A stretch of 64,000 bases of DNA from Ancylostoma caninum. Lineage: Eukaryota; Nematoda; Chromadorea; Rhabditida; Ancylostomatidae. The notes beneath the pieces are model-generated. The model made no database searches. It was not told the origin of the DNA and saw nothing but the letters and a program-made list of their open reading frames with translations. Below are positions 46,577-57,400 of the stretch, in pieces. Position numbers and translations under genes: made by a program. Location of the stretch: contig JBAJFG010000016.1 of NCBI GenBank assembly GCA_037903475.1, positions 124,001-188,000 of the forward strand, written 5' to 3'. The number at the start of each line of letters is the position of its first letter. Positions within the stretch are counted from its first letter, which is position 1.

Positions 46577-47473
46577 TCGCCAATCCAAGAGTGGTCGCCA
46601 AATCCTCGAAATTACTTCATAAAATAAGTGAATTACTTGCAGAGGCTTGTTTTTATCGTTCAATTCTTATTATCGCTTTCTAAATACTTATTTTTTTAAA
46701 ATTATTCCTTATTAAAATCAATATCATCGCCAATTTTATTCTTCCATCTGCGTCGACAGGGTGGCGGAGTCCCCCTTCCCTTCCTGACTTGCCCCTACTG
46801 CACTGTCACACAAGCATGGCTATAAAATTTTATTCCAGAAAATTTGTACTTACTAGATACCATTCGTTGAGATGTTTGAGTATGTTAATTCTATTCTAGT
46901 TATATTAACTTTTTTTCGGATATATTGTCTCTGTGTTTCCCACTCTGGATAAATCCCCGAGCAAGACTAGCAATTTTTGTGTAGATACTCCCACCATAGT
47001 CAGCTGAAGTTGGTAATGAGTTCAAAAGCGAGACGAGATACGTAAAAATCTGCTCAGAAACTTGTCCACCTTACGTAGGGGTCTAGCTTCTAGCGTTCCT
47101 GGATCATTACACTTGAATTTACGGAAATGTATAACAGATACCTGAGGCCGATGAACCGACCAGTTTTGTACAAAAAAATCTTAGGCTTCTCAAAGGCATA
47201 TGTAAGAGACAATCACGAGAAAATTTAATAAACAATTAGAAGAAATTAAGCAATAAAGAGAATTCCATCACTGTCATTGTCTTTTTATCAGCTGTCACAA
47301 GTTCGAAGGAACTTCAGCGAGATTTGTGGAAGACTTTTGTCGTATTGTGACTCCTATCTAATCGGACAACCTCCTACGTACTTTATAATCTCTCATTGTC
47401 TCTCCAACGATCACTGTCATTGTCTTTTTACCGGCTGTCATAATCATTAACTGTCACCATCATGTCTGTTTGA

Positions 47474-47483
47474 TTTCCTTCAG
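47474..47483 (+). promoter_or_regulatory. Probable spliced-leader trans-splice acceptor of the secreted-protein gene
   Basis: TTTCCTTCAG lies two bases before the ATG at 47486, and no upstream coding exon is seen. Classic nematode trans-splice context. Confidence 0.55.
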
Positions 47484-47485
47484 GA

Positions 47486-50419
47486 ATGATCCAAGTGAGC
47501 ATAGCTACGGCTTTGTGTATCTTCTCCTACGCTTACTCATTCGGTCAGTCCAACTTTTTTGTACTCGAGCAGAAATTAAAATTTCCAAACAGATTCGAAA
47601 ATTCAGGTCCAATCCACGGTTTCAAAGGTAGCATTAACGTTTAACGCAGCAATCAAACTTTTTACGATAATTTGAAGTGTGAAGATTTGAAGGTTTTTAA
47701 AGCAACCTAAGTACAACGGCTCTGACAGTACGCGTAGGTGTGGATGAGCTCGCAAAGGGTTATTTTTTGGTACATAGTTCTCACTAGATTTTAGCAGTTC
47801 CTAATGAAAAACATTCAATACATACATTCTGCATTATTTGCTACACTATACCTATAAACATAGCACATAGAAACGAGCCCATCTCTTCATTAATGGAATT
47901 TTCCTGAAAACTACTGCTTAACGAGGTTTACTGAGTGAGTTCTTTGATGAGCGGCTGCTCTTCGTTCCGATGTTTCTATTTCTGTTCCGCTGCTAGTTAA
48001 CGTTCTGCAAATAATGATGTCCACTGTCTCAGCATTCGGAGATGTATGCAAGTGTTCCTGGAATAGTACTTGATGTGACGCTGGCCCTTCCAATCAGCAT
48101 GTCTAAACATATCTCTACGATTATCCACGATTCCATGGGCAAAACAAGCACGTGAAACGAACGCGCAATCTCTAATTGAAACAAGAAAATTCTACAGATC
48201 TGCTTAGGCCTCACTTACTATTACTACTTATGGCTTCCTTTTTCTTCCAGGACACCGGAAATCTCTTTAGATTTGAAGGGGACAACACAGACTAATCTTT
48301 GAAAAACAATTGGGATGGGTATTTTTACTGCTTGGCCTTCGTTTCGGATAATTAAACCGCAATGGCAACTAGAATTCCTGAACAGCAATCCATCATACAT
48401 GCTTTGCGCTTCGAAAATAGTCAAATGAATCTTTTTTTTATACATTGACGAAGCAGCTCAGCAACGAATTCTTGTTTGGGGAGGATTTGTAGACATATAA
48501 ATGGAGCAGGGCTAAATGCGCTTAATATTTCATGGATTGATCTCCTTACTTACAACACATCACTTTGTAAGAAGTAGATTTATTCAGCGAAAATGGGCTC
48601 CACCAGATATGAGGATTGGGGAGTCGTAATATATCTGCTTTTTCTGGAATCCTTCAAGATAATCCCTAAAGGCGAAACTAAAACACTGGTAGCGTCCAAG
48701 ACCCACCAGGATTTCTTCTAAGGGGAATTTCTAAAAGAAATTTTTCAGGAATTCCGAAGGGCTACGAGCATCCATCTGAGTTCCATGAAAACATGACATC
48801 GGAGGAGCGAATGGTTGTGGTGAGGATTTTTTCCGGGATCATTTCAAGGATTTCTGTTCTTCAACAATGCAAAAATTCAGACAGGTAGAGTACTAATCGA
48901 TCCTTCACTTAACAGAACGGAAAAGGTCGAGAAGGTTGAGACACTGTCCAGTGATTATATCAGCAAGGAGGTACGCAAGAGTTTAGGATCAATCTATTCC
49001 AACACTTTCAAGGGATGAGTAAAGTTCTTGTATTTCAGCCAAAATCACTTGAGCTCTTGAAGCAATTGGTGGAGTTGAAGAAGTGGCTTGACGAGAGATT
49101 AGAAAGGGCAGGCGAGAAAGTAAGCCTATAGTTATACATATATCTGCTATTATTTATTGTTCTAGTCTGCTTTATTTCTTCACTTTTTAACCCCAAAAAT
49201 CACGTAGCTGATGGTTTTTTTGGAAGCGATCTACGGGTGGCCAAGAGAATCTAATTTATCTTGAATCCTATAAAGATTCAAATACCAGAAACATAGAGAA
49301 GACTCCAGGAAAGGAAGATTGAAAGGAAGATTAGAACATGAGCATAGCTATCTCTTATCGAATGTTTGCTGCAAAATCTCTTTGAAAAAATATGTTAATC
49401 AACGGTTTTTTCCCGAATGTTCTCCCAACTTGTAGTTTGACTTCGACTCACTTTTTTGTTTCTAACCCTCATAACAACGTTCTCCATCAAGAGTTCTACG
49501 GAAGGAAAAACCACCGGTAATCTCTTTCCTACCACGGATAATCTCATCCTTGTTTTAGGTGCAGTCTATCCATGACAAAAAGTTCAAGCTGTTGTTTGCC
49601 GTCAAAGGCTCACCACTGTACTTGAAGCTCACCCACAAAGCTGTAGGTCGTTTTATGTAAACTTGAAACAAAATATTTTACCGATTCATAATGCCCCAAT
49701 TGTTTATCAAAAGGGTAGTAACTATTTTCAGTGGGACGTTTTAAATGTTTGTGGACTTTTCTACCACCTCCTTACTCCATTATAACCCCAACTTTTTGGA
49801 TCATTGTTCCCTACTGCGCCGGAAATTAGGATCATAGAGGTCGAGTAATACAGCAACTTTTCTTTCAGCTCCATGGCAAGAAAGTGCGCTGCCTTAACTT
49901 CTTATTACTATAATTCAATCCCAGAGCGGATACCACGTTCAAAATTGTGTTCATTTAGGCAACTAACTAGGTACTGAACCAAGGAATTACTGGAAGACTT
50001 GGTTTGCTGTAAGGATAGGTCTTTCCTTGCATCCACTTTTATTGTCCGGATTAGGGTAATTACTCCACTTTTTTGGAGCAATTTCGAGCGCCTAATGCTT
50101 CAGGAGCTGGATCTCATTAGGATCGTGGAAGCCAGGAATTTTTTGGAGGGTTATGGGCAGTGAGGGTTGGGGGCTACAAGTAAAGTACTCAAGTACTTCA
50201 ACTGCTAGTGGTGTGATTTTTATTACAGAACAAAATCAAGTCGACTCTCACCGCGCAGGAACGAGAAGAGGAGGAGACTATTGAAAAAGAGTTCCATGTA
50301 AGAATTCCTTGTTTTTCTCCCAAAACTTCTTATATAAGTTGTTAAACCAGGATTTTCAGGCGAAAGCCAACGAATTGAAGATCCATGAAATCATCGATCT
50401 CTTTCCTGAAAAAGACTAG
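47486..50419 (+). CDS. Small secreted helical protein, possibly a divergent FAR-like protein
   Basis: Exons: 47486-47543, 47607-47627 (21 nt), 48749-48819, about 48916-48970, 49039-49119, 49559-49642, 50229-50297 and 50360-50419, for about 165 residues. The start MIQVSIATALCIFSYAYSFG is a signal peptide. The mature protein is charged, Lys/Glu-rich and predicted helical, with no Cys, and ends in IHEIIDLFPEKD. GIPKGYEHPSEFHENMTSEE recalls the start of nematode fatty-acid/retinol-binding proteins (IPEEYK..IP.E...F..NLT.ED), and LTAQEREEEETIEKEF recalls their last helix. The match is loose, and SXP/RAL-2-like proteins are an alternative. The 5' edge of exon 4 is uncertain: the best acceptor (ttaacag) does not keep frame, and the in-frame alternative is weaker. 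Confidence 0.7.
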
Positions 50420-50604
50420 GTCTGCTTCATCTCCTCTGTGCTCCGCACTCTTCACGGGTACCACTATTCAAGTTATTTTCGTAATGATTTCCTACATGTA
50501 ATAAGTTACGAAGACCACAAGCGATACTCTGTTTATTCATTTTAAATATGAGAGGATCCACAAGAACAACACTGAGAAAAATCGCACTGAGTTTCCTTGC
50601 CAAG

Positions 50605-50626
50605 AATAAAGTTAAACACCAATAAA
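50605..50626 (+). terminator. Polyadenylation signals of the secreted-protein gene
   Basis: Two AATAAA motifs at 50605-50610 and 50621-50626, about 190 bases past the stop codon, on the coding strand. Confidence 0.5.
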
Positions 50627-51443
50627 CTCAGCAGATGACATTAGTAACAGGTGATATCAATTTAAAGCAAAATAACGATCAGAATGGATACATCCCAGTG
50701 GAGATTATTAACATGAAATGTGAATCTGGATGATGACTCGACTGTGAGTGGGCTCGAACTCGGAGATAGTGGATTGATCCTGGTTGAAGCTGACGCGACG
50801 AAGTGTACACTATGCCCTCTCCTTGCCGGAAACGAATAGAAAACGGGCCGGATTTTGTTCGTCCTGAAAGAGTTCACCATTTTTGCCAAGGAATATAGAA
50901 ATAGGTAGAGAATGGAGTGGCTGGTGCATGAAATTCCACAAAAATGACGCTTTGAAATTCTGAGTACTGGACGTCGTTCACGTTTATGGATCACCTCCAG
51001 AAATTATTACTCTGAGGAAGGTTTGGTCGTTGTCCAACTGATAATAACTCATATCTCATGGATGCGCGTGGAGTGCAATTCTGAATCTGCGGCAGCACCA
51101 GCACACATAGAATGACTACATTTTTGTAAATCAAAAGCACTTTAATCGGACATCGTGAACTTCTTACTGCCGAACAAAAATGTGAAGGACTTGAATCCAG
51201 TCTCACTACTCATAAACAAGTAATTTTAGAACTTTTGCAAGTGTTATTCCTCCCAAAAAGTTGAAAAAATCGTCACAAGTCATAACTTTGCAGCAAATTT
51301 CTTTCCGGATTTCCGATCACACTTCCCACTTATCACGTCACATATTAGGTTCAGAATGATTTGCAGGAACGTTATGAGATCCAGCAGTTTCCGTAATCCA
51401 ATAGGACTCCAAACTAACCTCCGCGCTGCTTATTGGAGTGATA
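50627..51443. other. Convergent intergenic region
   Basis: Separates two tail-to-tail genes. I found no exon or repeat; open frames (for example minus 50662-50994) show no family resemblance. It probably includes the 3' UTR of the Ig/EGF gene. Confidence 0.35.
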
Positions 51444-54400
51444 CTACGCGTCTTCACTCTCTGGAGAATTGACGTAAATGGGTAAAAAGGAGAAGAAATG
51501 TGTCAATGTGAAGGCTTTGGATAGCCAATGATCAGCAATGGCGTAGCGCACGTCACTTGCACTAAAAGGGAGCGAGCTCGATGAGTGATGTTCAGAAGTG
51601 CTTTCAAGGATTTTTAACTCGATTTCGTTGGAGCGCTGTCTCCAATAATGCAGCACTACAGTAGTATTTTGATCGGTAGATGAGAATTCCATGAAAACGG
51701 TGGATTTCCTAAAATCTTGAAGAACGAATGTCAACAAAGGATCCACAAACGATAACGAACACGAAATTTCCGAGAATACGACACGTGATTCGAGGAGAAG
51801 ATGAACCAACCCTTGGCGCAAGTCTAGAGAAGCCTTTTAGGTTCTTTTTGTAGCATATCGGAGGAAATACTAAGGTAGGTATGGTAGGAATACTAAACGA
51901 CAGCTGAGGATTCATGAGTTCCAACAAATGCTCACCTAGCCTCAATCCGTCCTCCGTGTCAGATATCGCGAAAACTGTATCTTTTAGAACATTGCCGGTA
52001 TGGTCGTGCGCGATAACTTTACCAATGCCTTCTTCTGAAAAAAAAAGAACGGCATGGATCATTCCATAACTTCTACTCCTGAGTACATTCTTCTTCACCT
52101 GTGTGGTATCCCTTATACAGAGGTATTTGCTGGATATGAATAGGTTGGTCTGCACATGATTCACACTCAGGAATGCAGTGTCTGCAACAGTAAAAACATT
52201 CTCGGTTACGCTGAAGATAATAGGAATATCCACGAAGAATTGGATATACCTGTTGTCGGAAAGGGAATAGTTAGCTGGGCATGGGTTCGGGATGCAGTGG
52301 AAGCTGCCCAAGGTGTTGAGGCACATTTGACCAAGGGAACATGATACTAGGTCGCATTCATCGATGTCTAGAAGGATAGGATACCCAGAAAAGATACTCA
52401 TGGATAAAAAAATAAGAGAGCGTACCAAAGCACTGGAAGTTGTTTGCCAGTTCGTAACCTGGAGGACACAAGCAGTTATATGATCCAGCCGTATTTTCAC
52501 AGTGATAGTCGCACTGATCAGCTAGTTGAGCGCACTCATCGATGTCTGAAAGCAAATTAAGGTAAATCTTAGTACTAAAACGGTAAGGTTACTAAATATG
52601 ATGCCAAATCGGGTTGAACTGATAACCTTCGCAATGAGTGCCCGTCCAACGGAAGCCGGATGAGCAGCGCTCATCTCGGTGCTGTGCTGTAGGTCCTTCA
52701 ACGGGGTTTCCCACGGGTGCATGTAGAGTCTCGCTACGGTCATCATCTAAGGATAATGAGTTGACGTAAGGCTTAGGGAGCTGGACCATCTGAGGTTGCA
52801 CAAAAGCTCAACCATTACTGAACCATAACGTATGGCCCATCAAAGAAACATCTAGCAACGTAGGTCAAATTGATGGTTGGTCAAATGCCCAGCTATGCAT
52901 ATGCAGCCGTAGATCAGTCGATCTGTGCGACCGACCACCCAGACAGTGAGATCAGAAACGTCTGCAGATCAGCTTGATCTGCTTAAGCGATCACGAAGGA
53001 ATGGTGGTGGCATCAAAGAATTCGAGAAAACTGTATGCTACCTTTTAAATAGCATTTCGTTCCTTCGACTTCTTACTTCGACAATATTGCTGCAGGTCTA
53101 GCTGTTTCAGACTTACTGGTATCCTACTGATTTTTGTTTTTGAATAAGTGGAAAATTGGAGTGCATGGAAAAGTAAGAGCCCTACAACGCGAAAGCAAAA
53201 ATGGGAAATGCTGAAGTTTTTTTATTCTTAGAATGGTCGATTTTCCAGAATTTAAGACCCCTTAATTCTCCATGGAATATCTAATTTATTAGGTTTCTCT
53301 TCGCTCGATGCTCTAGTATGCCAACATCTCCAACGCTTCGCGTGAGATGCCTCCGCCGTTTGCTGGAGTTGAGGGATCTGTTTGTTTATATGGCCTCTTT
53401 CAAAAACAAACATGTGGTTGGTGCCTAACTATTACATAATAGTAATTCATCCACTGAAAGGGCAAGCATTCAAGTTGTACCCTATTTCGATAGAAGCTAC
53501 ATGCTTCGCTAAGTTATTTTATCTCTAATTTCTGTGGGATCTGCTAGCCAATCCTCTCCGAAACGCGGTGCCCAGTGACAAATCCGTTAACAGATGCGGA
53601 AGGTCGAGGCCCATGAATTGCTCACAAAGAATGAGAAGCGCCATACCTGTGCAAAGTCCATCCCTGAGCCAGTACCCTGGTGGACAAAAGGAGTCGGCAT
53701 CGGTTAGCGTGTACTGCAGGTGCTCCCCCTCCCCTTCAAGATACTCGTAATCACCGGATCCTTCAATGTTATCAGTTGGGGATTGTGTCGATAGGTCTGT
53801 TGACGATGTCGCAGGCAGAGCCATCAAGAGATCAGCCTCTTCATCAACTGCGTCCTTGTTAGGATCAAGGACAGAACTCGTAGAAATCACTTCTTGACTG
53901 GTTGGCTCAGGTAAAAAGTCCGTAGGAATCAAGTTATGAGAGGTTGGCTCAGGAGCAGGCAAAGAATCCGTGGCAAGTATGTCTTGAATGGTTGGCTCAG
54001 GCACAGGCACAAAATCCGTGGGAATTGTGTCTTGAATGGTTGGCTCAAGTATAGAATCTGTGGAAACTGTTCCTTGGATGGAAGTCGGACTCTCATCACC
54101 CGAAGCTTCCAATGCTCCAGAGTCTAGGTCTTCCTTCAAAGCAGGCGTCTCCAGTGTTTCGGATAACGTTGGCGACGGATCTGAATAAGATGATGGAGTA
54201 TCAGAAGCCAGGCATGAAACTCGCTGAGGAACACTTCACCCACCCTCAACAATTACGTCAGCCTGACCATAAGCGCTGCCCACAGGGCTAGTGGCTATAC
54301 ATTTGTACAATCCAGTGTCGAACTCTTCAGCAGTTGTGATCAGGAGGGTATTATTTGCCTGGATAGCCATGTTAAACGTACACGTTACAAGCAACCAAAA

Positions 54401-57400
54401 AATATAAGCTTGGACTATTTTACAAGCTAGTACTTACAAGTATATGAACAATTTCATCCGGAATGATCTTCTGATCGTTCTTTGTCCATTCTATTTTCGT
54501 AGTGAGCGATGAGCCACTAAGTTTACAGGACAATTGTAAAACATCTCCAGGAACAAGTGCAAGCTCCTCAGGCTCCACAATCACAGTGGGCAGTTCATCC
54601 TTGAGTTCCACCTGAGGTAAGAGCCAAACTAGTGCATCCATTCGTCTGACTGAATGACCTTACAGTGTGCTCACCGTGAATACTGTGCTCGGCTTTCTTC
54701 TTCCACGTACTTTACACATGTACTGCTTCAGATCGTTCGTCTAAAGCACACAGAAATGTTTAAGAATGCCATAGGGATAGACCTTAACCCCTGTCCGGAA
54801 CGATTCCAGCAAATTCGAGTGACACTCACCATTCGTGGATCGAAGTCTGTGATGACCAGGCTGCCATTGTTCATGAAATGGAATCCACCGAGGCTCGGAT
54901 CAAGAGGCCGTGATTGGAAGAACCATGTGACGCCTCGGGTGTAGGGTTTGTCACGTTCTAAGCAGGTTAAGACGGCCACTTGACGTTTTGTTGGCTTCTT
55001 AGTGCTTGGGATAGCGTTTTCGTCTATTTCCAGAGTTGCTACTGCCTAAAAAGCCGCAAATGGATGATTTCTGGAATTAATTATAGTGCAGAGTTTGGTG
55101 AATGCGTGTTATTTCCACTACAGTCGCTTCAAAAAACCAGCAGATCCAGAAAGAACTTCAAGGCAACTGGCTGGGAGAATGTCATAGAAAAGTTGAATCA
55201 AATACAGACACCTACAGTCCGGTCCGGCAGCCACTGCAAATGGGCGCCGGCGGGCGCCGGCCGCCGCCACCCTCCGGCGCCCCGGTATTAGTGAGCTATA
55301 AATCGCTCGAGCTTAGCAGAAAGCGAAGAAAAATACAGGTTTAGTCCATAGTAGACGGGGTAGATAAGCCTAACCCTATGCTTAAGAATGGGTTTAAGGC
55401 TTAGGCTTAGGCTTCACAGGAGTGGCCCCACCCAACTCCCTTTTCACCTAAATTTCTAAGATAAACTACGATAAGTGTAAGTGTAAGTAAGATTGGACAC
55501 TATTTGTATGTTGCATCGCGTGCGCGCATAGCTCAGTGGGTTGAGCGAATGATCGACGTTGTGGGGGTCAGGGGATCGAATCCTGCCCTGTGTCCCCGTT
55601 TTGCAAATACATATAGTATGCTGCCTACGACTGCTGCAGTTATCTAACAAACTCCAACATAAAAAGTAGCCCGGATGGCTCAGTGGTTTGAGTGGCAGAT
55701 TGCAATCTGTCCCTATCGCTGGTTCCACTCCGTTGGAGATCCAGAGTTAAGTATCGCAGTGTTTGGGGTTCACTGCTTGGAACGTCCCCCGTGATCTCCT
55801 TCGGGTAGTCCAGGAAGGCATCCGGCAACGTTTTGCATAAATTTCGAAGATAAACTACGATAAGTGTAAGTGTAAGTAATAGTAATAGTGTAGGTAATAG
55901 TGAAAAACCACTTTTCCAAAGTTGAGGGAAACCGGGAGAGAGTAACTCCGCCGTGAAGGACTGAAGCAGTGTACTATAGCAGAAAATGGAAGAGTTGGCT
56001 TCGCTTATTGTGCATTCAGAAATCTTAATAAAAATAAGTTATAATTTGCATGTCTGCTTAGGAAGTCATTTGTTCTAGTTGTTATCAACACAGTACAGCT
56101 CATATAGCCAATATAAATAACTCATGTGCGGTCGGAAAAAGTGAGGGAGAGGAAAGAACATGGAAAAATACAAATACGGTAAAAACCAGGGCTCACCTTG
56201 CTGACGCCTACACTATTCCTTGCGTGGCAAGTGTAGTTACCAACAGCATCTTCAGTTACGTTGATGAATAGCACGGAAGAAGCACCTTCTGGAGCCTTTG
56301 ATCTGATCACTTCTCCATCCTTTAACCAATGGATGTATGGAATTGGAGGGCCAACAGCACTAAAATAAACTTTTAAAAGTTTCAGGAAGATTCAAGACTT
56401 TTTATACATGCATGAAAAAAATGCACCCAACCTGCAATGCAATTCAACTTGTGATCCGAGCGATGCTGAATGGTTCATGGGCATCACAAGAAATGTGGGT
56501 GGAACGTGCAGTTTTGCCTTAATCATAAGGAAAACTGAAATCCTCGCATTGAAAATTCAGGAATTAAGTGTACTGCGCTCACAAGTCTTGGAGTGCGAGG
56601 TCCGGGTATGCATTTGTAAACCACACCATTTGTTCCATTCAGTGACCAGTCCTAAATTTGAAGTGACTACATACTCAGTGACTACATATTGACAATTTCG
56701 AAATCTCCTAGAGAGAAGGTATGGAAGCTTTAGCACAGTGAGATTCTCAGGATCAGAATAATCAGATCAATTTCTATCCAATAAGGATTACAGCTTTTGT
56801 CTGCCACAAGCATAGATGTGACGGAGCAAACAGTTGAGAGCTCACCACTTTCTCCTTCCATGGCAGCAAAGTTTGGTCATCGTCTGGCACATCGCCTCGA
56901 TTCTGCATGTATGTGGTCTTGACCGGTCTGTTCTCTTCATCGCAGTCCACCCAGATGGTTATGTTCTCTTTTTCCGGCACTGAACTACTCAACAGTGTGT
57001 TTATGCACGACTTCAAAAATTGCAAAGGGGCGATCAGTAATAAATAAACATATCATATTTAGACCACCCACGCATGGGTGCAACTTTTTCAGTCAAAGCA
57101 GACACAACAGACACCATGCGACAGAGAAATCTTGGTTAGATGTCTACGGAAAATTATGAATCCCCTTCTATACACTGTCGTTATTCAATTATTAACTATT
57201 TTATTTTCTGTGTGCGCTATTCAAAATGACAGAACGATTAAAGAAACAACGAGGGTCAGAGAGAAGCTCCAATTATCCTGAAATCATAATAAAGAGAACT
57301 ACAATCGTATCCCTCATGCATTGAACTGCGAGTAACTATGAGTATCTCTTCAAAAGTGTCGTTAAAGAAAACATATAACGACGTAGAGCAAGCTACACGG

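Larger units (their letters stand above)
45755..47473. other. Intergenic region between globin and secreted-protein genes
   Basis: Mostly AT-rich, with a strong G-rich tract at 46540-46576 and one very small candidate ORF (46121-46222). It presumably contains the promoter of the downstream plus-strand gene. Confidence 0.35.

Noticed and set aside
55522..55741. Functional tRNA genes
   Set aside because: A and B boxes are good, but acceptor and anticodon stems do not pair convincingly and the modules sit in multi-copy elements. I call them tRNA-like only.
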